A DNA stretch of 36,549 nucleotides, from the NCBI GenBank assembly GCA_944381105.1, contig CALWJU010000016.1:1-36549 (forward strand), read 5' to 3'. This document shows positions 7,437 to 13,880 of this stretch, one piece after another. This stretch comes from an uncultured Clostridia bacterium. GTDB lineage: Bacteria; Bacillota; Clostridia; Christensenellales; UBA1242. The position numbers and the translations under genes are program-made. How positions within the stretch are numbered: position 1 is the stretch's first letter; each line of letters opens with the position of its first letter. The notes beneath the pieces are model-generated. The model was not told the origin of the DNA. It saw only the letters and a list, made by a program, of their open reading frames with translations, and did no database searches.

Positions 7437-7862
7437 ATGAATATGTCATTTTTGTATAAACCTATCCTTTTTAGCCAAATAAAGACACCACAGGGAGCCG
7501 AAAAGGAATTAAGTGACAATTTACTCACGCTCGTTAATAATGCCAAATACGGTGATAGAAATTTAGAAAGGGCTTGTCAAATATTAAGAAATAAAAGCTC
7601 TTTTTTTAATTACTGCTTTGTCTATGATGACCAAGTCGCACCAACAATAACCGCCCACTGCAACAATATTCGTTGGAGTGATAAAAGATTTTTGTCTAAA
7701 CAAGATATTATTTCAATATCCACATTTCCACAAGACTACAACTTTTTATCCACAAATTTAGACAACATCACTTATGTTTGTGGAATGTCTGTTCCGCCGC
7801 TGATGATAAAACGTGTTGCAGAAAGGCTGATACCTTATCTAAAAAGTGAGGAGAACCTATGA
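7437..7862 (+). CDS. DNA cytosine-C5 methyltransferase, C-terminal part after frameshift
   Basis: 141 residues from the first ATG of the shifted frame; the homologous sequence really begins at about 7402, within motif VIII. It holds the target-recognition region and motifs IX and X: APTITAHCNN, then a KRFLSKQDIISISTFPQDYNF segment matching the R-x-L-T-x-x-E-x-x-R-x-Q-x-F-P pattern, and GMSVPPLMIKRVAERL at the end. Together with the upstream part it gives an enzyme of about 365 residues, normal for this family. As a separate polypeptide it would lack SAM-binding and catalytic motifs. The stop overlaps the next start (ATGA). No in-frame start with a good ribosome-binding site is seen, which argues against independent translation. 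Confidence 0.75.
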   Translation: MNMSFLYKPILFSQIKTPQGAEKELSDNLLTLVNNAKYGDRNLERACQILRNKSSFFNYCFVYDDQVAPTITAHCNNIRWSDKRFLSKQDIISISTFPQDYNFLSTNLDNITYVCGMSVPPLMIKRVAERLIPYLKSEENL

Positions 7863-8248
7863 AAGAAATAACAATACGCAAAAAGCTTATTAAAGATTTG
7901 AACGAGGTTAAAGAAAATTTAGGTGTGTTTACCAAAGATAACTACGAAAAAATCTATAAGATACTCGAAGATTTTGATGATGAGAATTGCACTGATTATA
8001 TCGACGAATTGCACCAATCGGACTTTCTTGAAGAAGATGACTTGGAATATTTTTTGGAAAAAGAAATGGAAGGTGGTGTTGATAGATTGCGATGCTTTAT
8101 TGGCGACACATACAGCGATGATATGTATAGACTTGATGGGTATGGCAACCTTGCAAATATCACACAAGGCGATTTTGAAAATTTGATTGATGATTTAACC
8201 TATCACATCAAACAAGAAATAGAAGATTTAAAACAAACTGAACTATAA
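7859..8248 (+). CDS. Acidic conserved-type element protein, function unknown
   Basis: A 129-residue protein whose ATG overlaps the methyltransferase stop (ATGA), with GAGGAG upstream. It is very acidic and helical; the middle (LHQSDFLEEDDLEYFL, then GGVDRLRCFIGDTYSDDMYRLDGYGNL) looks like a conserved block seen in phage and conjugative-element hypotheticals. No signal peptide or membrane helix is present. Highly acidic small proteins in such regions can act as DNA mimics or anti-defence factors, but nothing here proves that. Confidence 0.65.
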   Translation: MKEITIRKKLIKDLNEVKENLGVFTKDNYEKIYKILEDFDDENCTDYIDELHQSDFLEEDDLEYFLEKEMEGGVDRLRCFIGDTYSDDMYRLDGYGNLANITQGDFENLIDDLTYHIKQEIEDLKQTEL

Positions 8249-8260
8249 AGGAGAATAATT

Positions 8261-8554
8261 ATGACTAAAAACGATTTTATTGATATTTTAAAAGCAGAAT
8301 TTGAAGAAGATAAAAGAAATATGCTTCTTGAAAATGATGAGCAAGAATACACAATCAAACAAGCAATTATTGATTACGCTGAAGAAAGCGAATTTGACGA
8401 TGATGAACTTGAAGAACTTGCTAAATATCCAAACATCTTGCAAGCACTTTACAACATTTTTTCAACTGAAATTTCTTTTGATGTCTTTATGGAAGATACC
8501 TTTGAAATTGCAATTGACAATGCCGATTATTATTTAGATGACGAAGAAGATTAA
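8261..8554 (+). CDS. Small highly acidic protein, function unknown
   Basis: A 97-residue protein with AAGGAG before the ATG. Aspartate and glutamate dominate (ESEFDDDELEELAKY, YYLDDEED at the C-terminus). It is helical with no cysteines or membrane segment. It follows another acidic protein by 12 bases and precedes the excisionase-like gene by 11. The strong negative charge is compatible with a DNA-mimic or a binding partner of a basic protein, but I do not recognise a family. Confidence 0.65.
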   Translation: MTKNDFIDILKAEFEEDKRNMLLENDEQEYTIKQAIIDYAEESEFDDDELEELAKYPNILQALYNIFSTEISFDVFMEDTFEIAIDNADYYLDDEED

Positions 8555-8565
8555 ACGGAGTTTTT

Positions 8566-8757
8566 ATGGTTAAAAGTCGCAAATTAGAAGATTATCCAGA
8601 TGTCCTTACAGTTTTGGAAGTTAAAGAGATTTTGGGTGTTGGCAAAAATATGGTCTACAAACTTTTAACGGACAAAAAAATCAAAGCAAAAAAACTTGGG
8701 CACAATTGGATAATTGCAAAATCTAACCTTATTGAATTTATTTTAAGTGAGGTGTAA
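8566..8757 (+). CDS. Excisionase-like helix-turn-helix protein
   Basis: A 63-residue protein that is almost entirely one HTH_17/MerR-type winged-helix domain: VLTVLEVKEILGVGKNMVYKLL, then KIKAKKLGHNWIIAKSNLIEFI. This layout is typical of the small excisionases (Xis) found immediately upstream of tyrosine integrases in Tn916/Tn1549-like elements. Xis binds near the element ends and directs Int towards excision. The stop lies one base before the integrase ATG, so the pair is co-translated. A small transcriptional regulator of the same fold is the alternative. Confidence 0.75.
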   Translation: MVKSRKLEDYPDVLTVLEVKEILGVGKNMVYKLLTDKKIKAKKLGHNWIIAKSNLIEFILSEV

Positions 8758-8758
8758 T

Positions 8759-10327
8759 ATGCGAGCAACATTAGCAGAAAAACGAAAAAAAATATATGTA
8801 GTTATAACCTATGAGGATTCTCTTGGGCAAACGAAAAAGAAGTGGTTTGGCACGGGCTTAAATGCAGTCCGTGCGAACCGCAAAGAAGCCAATAGAATTA
8901 AAGAAGAAAAACTTGAAGAATTTAAACAAATCTATAAATTCGCCGACAACAAAAAATCAACAATGTTGTTTGCCGATTTTATCACGGACTGGCTTGAAAG
9001 AGTTAAGCCAAATTTACAAATCTCAACTTATTCAACTTATGCAATGCAAGTGAAAGAAATTGCTGACTATTTTAGAATTAAAAAGATTAAACTTTTAGAC
9101 TTACAGCCACTTGACATAGCGAATTTCTATGCTTACTTACAAAAGCAAGGCAAATCTGTTCAAAAATGCGAGCATTTGCACGTTAATATTCGTAAATGTC
9201 TGCAAAGTGCAGTTAAGGCAAACTTAATTCCATATAATCCCGCAGATAGAATTGATAGGCCTAAAAGTCCAATCCATATCTCTCAATTCTACAACAAAGA
9301 AGAACTTGAAAAATTTTTTGATTGTCTTGCCGATGATAACTACGCTTACATTTACAAAATGACCGCCTACTATGGCTTGCGTAGAAGCGAAATCGTAGGT
9401 GTTAAATGGGACAGCATAGACTTTAATAAAAACACTATCACATTAAAACACTCGGTTATTCAAACGAGATTAAATGGAAAATCCGTCATCGTTGCAAAGG
9501 ATAGATTAAAAAATTCGTCAAGTTTTAGAACCTTACCCCTTATCCCAGAGATAAAGGAAATATTGTTGGAACTTAAAAAGAAACAAGAACGGAATATGGA
9601 GATGTATGGAAAACAATATTGTCATAAATATGATGAATATATTTGTGTTGATGATTTAGGAAACAGAATAAATCCAGAAACGGTTAGTTCTCACTTTAAG
9701 ATTATTTTAAGAAAAAACAACTTGAAAAATATTCGTTTTCACGAATTAAGACACAGTTGTGCAAGTTTACTTTTGGAACAAGGCGTTGCGATGAAGGAAA
9801 TTCAAGAATGGCTTGGACACTCATCTTACACAACCACAGCAAACATCTATTCTCACTTGGACTCGAAAGCGAAAACGAAAGTTGCAAATGTGATAAGCAA
9901 GGCTTTTGGAATGGAAGAACTTGAAATTGAAGAAAGTGGACGAGATGAAAAAATTACAGGAACTAAGCCAAGATATATTAGCAAAGTTAAGCACAGAGAT
10001 AACAGCACAACTGTTGAATTAGACTATAAACAAACGCCCGAAAATGTGGAAGAAATTTTGGAAGAAAATCAAATCGAAAAGCCTATAAAAGAAAAATCCG
10101 TGAAAGTCTATGTGAATGTTGACACTGGATATTTAGGCGCAACTAAAAGATTTAGTGACTTGGAAGATAACCATAAATTCTTAAAAGAAATCAAATCTGT
10201 TGACGAAGCAAACGACTTTATTGTTGAACTATTTTGTTCTGGCGAATATGATAAAAATGATTTAAAAGAGTATAGAAGTAGACTGTTAAAAAAGGTTAAA
10301 GAAATATGCGAAGATAGTGAAATGTAA
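8759..10327 (+). CDS. int: Tyrosine site-specific integrase of the element
   Basis: 522 residues from the ATG at 8759, which has GAGGTG at good spacing; an upstream GTG is not needed. Residues 1-60 form a basic AP2-like arm-binding domain (ITYEDSLGQTKKKWFGTGLN). Residues about 68-165 form the SAM-like core-binding domain. The catalytic domain shows R208 (YYGLRRSEIVGVKW), K251 in the beta-hairpin, H328 and R331 (FHELRHS), H354 (LGHSS) and nucleophile Y364 (ANIYSHL). The set is complete, so the enzyme should be active. A C-terminal extension of about 135 residues after the tyrosine is unusual; ordinary integrases of this class end near residue 400. Its substrate is presumably the tRNA-Ser region 250 bp downstream. 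Confidence 0.92.
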   Translation: MRATLAEKRKKIYVVITYEDSLGQTKKKWFGTGLNAVRANRKEANRIKEEKLEEFKQIYKFADNKKSTMLFADFITDWLERVKPNLQISTYSTYAMQVKEIADYFRIKKIKLLDLQPLDIANFYAYLQKQGKSVQKCEHLHVNIRKCLQSAVKANLIPYNPADRIDRPKSPIHISQFYNKEELEKFFDCLADDNYAYIYKMTAYYGLRRSEIVGVKWDSIDFNKNTITLKHSVIQTRLNGKSVIVAKDRLKNSSSFRTLPLIPEIKEILLELKKKQERNMEMYGKQYCHKYDEYICVDDLGNRINPETVSSHFKIILRKNNLKNIRFHELRHSCASLLLEQGVAMKEIQEWLGHSSYTTTANIYSHLDSKAKTKVANVISKAFGMEELEIEESGRDEKITGTKPRYISKVKHRDNSTTVELDYKQTPENVEEILEENQIEKPIKEKSVKVYVNVDTGYLGATKRFSDLEDNHKFLKEIKSVDEANDFIVELFCSGEYDKNDLKEYRSRLLKKVKEICEDSEM

Positions 10328-10359
10328 ATTATTTTTTAATAAAATGCGTCGGTTTTTGC

Positions 10360-10433
10360 GGTAGACAAAAATTGTCAAAAGAAACTGGTGGATTTTGACC
10401 TAAAAATAGGTGATGTCTACCAAAATGTCTACC
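10360..10433. repeat. Left cluster of GGTAGACA integrase arm-type sites
   Basis: Three copies of GGTAGACA: one on the plus strand at 10360-10367 and two on the minus strand at 10414-10421 and 10426-10433. The latter two are separated by four bases, giving GGTAGACATTTTGGTAGACA when read on the minus strand. They lie between the integrase gene and tRNA-Ser. Short repeats of this kind beside a tyrosine integrase are expected to be its arm-binding sites. Confidence 0.6.
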
Positions 10434-10543
10434 GTGAAAAATGCCCATTTTTTGCCTATTTTTACCCAAATTTAGCCCTTTTGTGCTTAAATTTTAAACT
10501 TTTTAAAAATCAATATATAGTATGTAAATATATGAAATAAATG

Positions 10544-10569
10544 AAAAAAGCACTATATATAGCGCTTTT
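10544..10569 (-). terminator. Rho-independent terminator after tRNA-Ser (possibly bidirectional)
   Basis: A hairpin with AAAAGC at 10546-10551 and GCTTTT at 10564-10569 around the self-complementary CTATATATAG. On the minus strand it ends in GCTTTTTT, four bases after the 3' end of tRNA-Ser. It could also stop transcription of the integrase from the other side. Confidence 0.65.
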
Positions 10570-10573
10570 GATG

Positions 10574-10661
10574 TGGCGGAGAGTGTAGGATTCGAACCCA
10601 CGGAAGCTTTCACTTCAATGGTTTTCAAGACCACCGCTTTCGACCGCTCAGCCAACTCTCC
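10574..10661 (-). tRNA. tRNA-Ser (anticodon TGA)
   Basis: 88 bases including an encoded CCA (TGG at 10574-10576 on the plus strand). The acceptor stem GGAGAGT pairs perfectly with ACTCTCC. The D-arm GGCTGAGCGGTC, the anticodon loop CTTGAAA with anticodon TGA, a long variable arm and the T-arm GGTTCGAATCC are all present, as expected for a class II tRNA. It reads UCA codons. The 5' half is repeated with two mismatches at 10851-10892, and integrase-type arm sites flank the gene, so it is the attachment target of the element. Confidence 0.95.
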
Positions 10662-10662
10662 A
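10621..10662. repeat. Attachment core copy 1 (within intact tRNA-Ser)
   Basis: A 42-bp direct repeat covering the anticodon loop to the 5' end of tRNA-Ser. It matches 10851-10892 at 40 of 42 positions, and identity stops sharply at GTTTTCAAGACC, the anticodon region. Tyrosine integrases commonly recombine at tRNA anticodon arms, so this is the likely core. Confidence 0.65.
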
Positions 10663-10663
10663 C

Positions 10664-10772
10664 GGTAGACATTTTGTGTAAAATGCCAAGTATTTAATTG
10701 TTGAACATTTGGTAGAATTTTCGGTAGACATTTTGGTAGACATTCCTAAAATTCTAAAATTGTTGGTAGACA
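10664..10772. repeat. Right cluster of GGTAGACA integrase arm-type sites
   Basis: Four full plus-strand copies of GGTAGACA at 10664-10671, 10723-10730, 10735-10742 and 10765-10772, with a partial copy GGTAGAATTTT at 10711. The pair at 10723-10742 is the exact inverted counterpart of the left cluster's pair. The cluster lies between the two copies of the tRNA-Ser 5' half. Confidence 0.6.
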
Positions 10773-10850
10773 CAAAAATGTTCTAAAAGTGCCTATTTAT
10801 CGGTGATTTGGAGATAGGATAAAGGGAAATAAACTAACGCAATTCCGCTT

Positions 10851-10892
10851 GTTTTCAAGACCGCCGCTTTCGACCGCTCAGCCATCTCTCCA
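10851..10892 (-). repeat. Attachment core copy 2: orphan 5' half of tRNA-Ser
   Basis: On the minus strand this is a tRNA-Ser 5' half ending in CTTGAAAAC, with no 3' half after it, so it cannot make a tRNA. Its acceptor strand is GGAGAGA, which would pair with TCTCTCC, not with the ACTCTCC of the intact gene. It therefore comes from a different tRNA-Ser allele, probably the original chromosomal gene split by integration. Confidence 0.75.
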
Positions 10893-11191
10893 TAATTATT
10901 TTTGTGTTTTTTAGTTTTGCATTATATATTATACATATTTTTTTTGTTTTTGCAAGCGTTTTTCGAAAAAATAATATTATTTTTTTAATGATAGCACAAG
11001 GTAAATCATGCAAAAAGATTATCAACCGAGTTTAATGATTGTTTAAATTTGAGACAGTAATAAATACATATTGTTAGATCGATTAATTTATATATACTTT
11101 TTACATGAGATATTTTACATAAAATGTGTAGTAATGTGTAGTTAAATGTTTATTTTTGAATTTTGTATTTTTTATATGATTTTCTACAATT
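10893..11191. other. AT-rich intergenic stretch with no gene
   Basis: Apart from the minus-strand promoter at 10928-10955, this stretch holds only low-complexity sequence, including small AT palindromes near 10963-10990 (TTTTTCGAAAAA and AATAATATTATT). I see no coding frame or RNA gene. Confidence 0.5.
10928..10955 (-). promoter_or_regulatory. Sigma-A type promoter upstream of the tRNA-Ser remnant
   Basis: Read on the minus strand: TTGCAA (10950-10955), a 16-base spacer and a perfect TATAAT (10928-10933). It lies about 37 bases before the orphan tRNA-Ser 5' half and is well placed to be the original tRNA promoter. I see no comparable promoter directly in front of the intact tRNA-Ser. Confidence 0.55.
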
Positions 11192-11563
11192 TTACATTTT
11201 TACTACAATTTTATAACTTTCGTCTATATGCTTATATATTTCTTCTTTTGCAACAGAACTATCAAGGAGAATAGTTATCCAAGATTTTTTGTTCATGTGA
11301 TAGGCAGGGAGGAAGCCTTGTTTGGTTAATAAATTGTTAATTTCATTACTATTAGCCTTAACAACTAAAATATCGATTTGTTCATCTTCTTTTAAAAGTA
11401 ACTGTTTTTTAGGAACTTTCATAATGACAGCGTACCATTTTTTATTTGCAGGACATCTAAAAATACAATAACTAGGGAATTTTGTCCATAAATATTCAGG
11501 AGCATGCCCATAATTGTCCATAATATAATAAATTACGTCGTTCCGAAGAGAATTTTTGCACAT
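11192..11563 (-). CDS. MmcQ/YjbR family protein
   Basis: A 123-residue protein with AAGGAG before its ATG on the minus strand. The sequence matches the YjbR/MmcQ fold in order: YLWTKFPSYCIFRCPANKKWYAVIM, then a basic LKEDEQIDILVVKA strand, and a C-terminal PAYHMNKKSWITILLDSS block followed by IDESYKIVV. This is the family's normal length and complete pattern. YjbR has a double-wing DNA-binding-like fold, but the physiological role is unknown. The gene stands alone between the tRNA-Ser region and ku, on the opposite strand to both integrase and ku. Confidence 0.85.
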   Translation of the reverse strand: MCKNSLRNDVIYYIMDNYGHAPEYLWTKFPSYCIFRCPANKKWYAVIMKVPKKQLLLKEDEQIDILVVKANSNEINNLLTKQGFLPAYHMNKKSWITILLDSSVAKEEIYKHIDESYKIVVKM

Positions 11564-11588
11564 AATTACTCCTTTTTATCTATATTTC

Positions 11589-11616
11589 ATTTTAACATAA
11601 AGTATAAAACATACAA
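11589..11616 (-). promoter_or_regulatory. Probable promoter of the YjbR/MmcQ-like gene
   Basis: On the minus strand TTGTAT (11611-11616), a 16-base spacer and TAAAAT (11589-11594) lie about 25 bases before the start codon and just upstream of the ribosome-binding site. Several other AT-rich hexamers are nearby, so the assignment is moderate. Confidence 0.45.
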
Positions 11617-11761
11617 AACATTTTTTACGTGTTATAATAGCCTTTTTCTTATCTTTACCATTCGATAATTATTCTTTTTTGTTTGGTTTTTTATGCCTTT
11701 ATAAATTATTAAGATACATAATTTCTTTTAATTTTGGGGAGAATAAGACTAAGGAGAAATT

Positions 11762-12577
11762 ATGGCTTTCAGTTTTAAAACTTCAATCGCTTTTGGACTG
11801 GTATATATACCTATACAACTTTCTGCTGTCATTAAAAACAATGATATAGGTTTCAATATGCTTGATAAAAAGACAAAATCAAGAGTTAAATATCAAAAGA
11901 CATGTGAAGAATGTAATGATAGGATAGTAAAGAATGAAGATATAGTAAAAGGTTATCAAATAGATAAAGACGAATATGTCGTTTTTGAAGAGGAAGAACT
12001 TGAAAAATTAAAAACAAAGGGTGATAAAAACATAATCATAGAGAAGTTTGTCTCCCTTAATGAAATAAATCCAATTTATTTTGATAAGACATATTACGTT
12101 GTGCCAGAGAAAAAGAATGCTCAAAGGGCTTATTGTCTTTTACTTAATGTTTTAAAAGACGAGAAAAAGGTTGGAATTGCCAAAACAATGATTGGCTCTT
12201 CGGAGTGTGTTGTGGCGTTATGGGTTCAGGGGAAAGATATGATATTATCAAGATTGTTTTTTGATGATGAAGTACAGAGTAATCCAGCAGAAAACATAAA
12301 TGAAAACATAGATAAAAAAGAATTTTCACTTGCAAAAACCATTATTCAATCTATGAGTGGGCGATTTAATCCTAAGGATTACAAAGACGAATATAACGAA
12401 AGGGTAAGGAAGGCAATTTTAGATAAGGCTGAGGGCAAACAAATTAAGTCAATGGACGACGGCAAGATGGTTAAGATTACAGATTTAATGGAGGCTCTTC
12501 AAAAGAGTGTAAAAAATATTGATAAGGGCAAGGACAAAGAGCCTTGCAAGGTAGTCAAAATAAAGAAGAAAGCATAG
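11762..12577 (+). CDS. ku: Ku DNA-end-binding protein (non-homologous end joining)
   Basis: A 271-residue protein with AAGGAG before the ATG. The beginning (MAFSFKTSIAFGLVYIPIQLSAVIK), the YQKTCEECNDRIVKNEDIVKGYQIDKDEYVVFEEEEL block, the YFDKTYYVVPEKKNAQRAYCLL segment and the LSRLFFDDEV stretch follow bacterial Ku from end to end, at normal length. Bacterial Ku forms a ring-shaped homodimer that threads onto broken DNA ends and recruits LigD-type ligase. The C-terminus is lysine-rich (KIKKKA), as is common for DNA-end binding. It overlaps the ligase gene by one base, so the two are made together. Confidence 0.93.
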   Translation: MAFSFKTSIAFGLVYIPIQLSAVIKNNDIGFNMLDKKTKSRVKYQKTCEECNDRIVKNEDIVKGYQIDKDEYVVFEEEELEKLKTKGDKNIIIEKFVSLNEINPIYFDKTYYVVPEKKNAQRAYCLLLNVLKDEKKVGIAKTMIGSSECVVALWVQGKDMILSRLFFDDEVQSNPAENINENIDKKEFSLAKTIIQSMSGRFNPKDYKDEYNERVRKAILDKAEGKQIKSMDDGKMVKITDLMEALQKSVKNIDKGKDKEPCKVVKIKKKA

Positions 12578-13491
12578 TGGATTTTTTCAAGATTAAGAAT
12601 GTCTCGCCGATGTTGCTTGTGTCCCAAGATAAGCCTTTCGATGATGAAAATTATATTTATGAATTGAAACTTGATGGTATAAGGTGTATAGCATATTTGG
12701 ATACGCATACTTCTTTACGCAATAAAAAGAATAAAGAACTTTTGCCTCTTTACCCAGAACTATCAAATATTCATAAACAAGCAAGGGAAAGATGTGTACT
12801 TGATGGCGAGCTTGTAGTTTTAAACACCGACGGTTCTCCAAATTTTCAACTTTTACAAAAAAGAAGTCTTTTGACAGATAGTTTAAAAATCGAGCTCGAA
12901 AGTCAAAAACATAGGGTTCATTTTGTCGCCTATGATATTTTGCAAGTGGGTGATGAAGATTTAACAGATATGAAACTTATGAAAAGGAAAGAATATCTTG
13001 CTAGTATGATTAAGGAAAATGATGCAATCAGCATATCTCGTTTTATTGAAAGACAAGGAATAGAACTTTTTAACTTAACTACAAAATTGAATTTAGAAGG
13101 TATTGTAGCCAAAGCCAAAGATTCAAAATATGAATTAGGGAAGCGGAGCAAGAATTGGATAAAGATTAAAAATTATGTGGACGAAGATTTATTAATTTGC
13201 GGAATTTTATTAGATGAAAAAGGCAATATAAAAGATTTGGTGCTAGGGCAACTAGAAAACAAGACTTTAATTTATAGGGGTAAAGTATTTTTGCATATAT
13301 CTAAGGAAGAACAGAAAATAATCTTATCATATGCACGAAGCCACAAAATAAGCAGACCGCTTTTTGACAATTTGAGTAAGGATATAGTATGGATAGAGCC
13401 AAAACTTGTTTGTACTATTGAATATATGAATAAAACAGATGATGGCAATATGCGTCAACCGGTATTTAAAGCGTTACGAGATGATAAATAA
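12577..13491 (+). CDS. ligD: ATP-dependent DNA ligase, LigD ligase-domain type
   Basis: 304 residues from the GTG at 12577, which overlaps the ku stop (TAGTG). Motif I carries the adenylated lysine (YELKLDGIR), motif III reads LDGELVVL, motif IIIa FVAYDIL, motif IV LEGIVAKAKDSKY and motif V NWIKIKN. An OB-fold domain follows (about 200-304), ending EYMNKTDDGNMRQPVFKALRDD. All adenylation-domain residues expected for activity are present. There is no polymerase or phosphoesterase domain, so this is the stand-alone ligase form, with only ku as visible partner. It seals double-strand breaks held by Ku. An upstream TTG in frame would start inside ku and is less likely. Confidence 0.92.
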   Translation: MDFFKIKNVSPMLLVSQDKPFDDENYIYELKLDGIRCIAYLDTHTSLRNKKNKELLPLYPELSNIHKQARERCVLDGELVVLNTDGSPNFQLLQKRSLLTDSLKIELESQKHRVHFVAYDILQVGDEDLTDMKLMKRKEYLASMIKENDAISISRFIERQGIELFNLTTKLNLEGIVAKAKDSKYELGKRSKNWIKIKNYVDEDLLICGILLDEKGNIKDLVLGQLENKTLIYRGKVFLHISKEEQKIILSYARSHKISRPLFDNLSKDIVWIEPKLVCTIEYMNKTDDGNMRQPVFKALRDDK

Positions 13492-13678
13492 TAAAAACTT
13501 GTCATTGCCTTTATACTATTGCATTGGTGTCGCAAAAAAGCGTTAAACTAATCGACGATAAAGATTGAAAAAGCAAAAGAAAAGCTGAATAATATAAAGG
13601 AAGTCGTAAACTGTTTGATAGTAATTCAAACGATGTTATCAAAAGATTAAAAATTTTAAAAAAAATTATGAAAAATTG
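13492..13678. other. Intergenic stretch with no convincing gene
   Basis: Between the ligase stop and the promoter at 13679 I see only short broken frames, such as a roughly 25-codon lysine-rich piece near 13563-13650. No terminator hairpin is clear after the ligase gene. It may contain decayed coding sequence. Confidence 0.4.
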
Positions 13679-13707
13679 TTGACAAACAAAAAACATTTTG
13701 CTATTAT
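13679..13707 (+). promoter_or_regulatory. Strong sigma-A promoter ahead of structured leader and tRNA-Asn
   Basis: A perfect TTGACA (13679-13684), a 17-base spacer and TATTAT (13702-13707). Transcription would start near 13714 and run through the hairpins at 13715-13853 into tRNA-Asn at 13881. No other promoter is visible closer to the tRNA. Confidence 0.7.
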
Positions 13708-13713
13708 ATAAGA

Positions 13714-13855
13714 GCAATCATCCCAAAAGGGTGATTGTCTCATATTTCCCTCAATTTTTATTTTTTTGTAAGTGAGAAATGTATGTAAGTCATCAAAACA
13801 TGATGATTTACATAAAATGACTTACAAAGTAATTGTAACTGAAAAAAATTGAGAG
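13714..13855 (+). ncRNA. Candidate structured leader RNA or small RNA upstream of tRNA-Asn
   Basis: Two structures can be read from the sequence. The first hairpin is 13715-13724 with 13729-13737: nine pairs, a bulged T and an AAAA loop. The second is one long hairpin from 13750 to 13853 made of three stems: an outer 10-bp stem (13750-13759 with 13844-13853), a middle 9-bp stem (13765-13773 with 13820-13828) and an inner 14-bp stem (13782-13795 with 13801-13814, one G-T pair, loop AAACA). A competing 9-bp stem (13785-13793 with 13817-13825) excludes the middle and inner stems. No coding frame fits. I do not recognise a known RNA family. Confidence 0.45.
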
Positions 13856-13880
13856 TTAAGGAAATTAGTAAAGATTATAT

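Noticed and set aside
10360-10772. GGTAGACA repeats as a possible CRISPR array
   Set aside because: The repeats are only 8 bases, irregularly spaced and on both strands, and no cas genes are nearby. Integrase arm sites fit better.
10851-10892. A second tRNA-Ser gene
   Set aside because: Only the 5' half is present; the sequence after the anticodon loop has no variable arm, T-arm or acceptor strand.
13511-13717. A 68-residue minus-strand frame
   Set aside because: Low-complexity hydrophobic composition, overlap with the strong promoter at 13679 and no ribosome-binding site.
13750-13853. 6S RNA
   Set aside because: The long hairpin resembles 6S in outline, but the 5' end forms its own separate hairpin, the length is short and no conserved central bubble could be matched.
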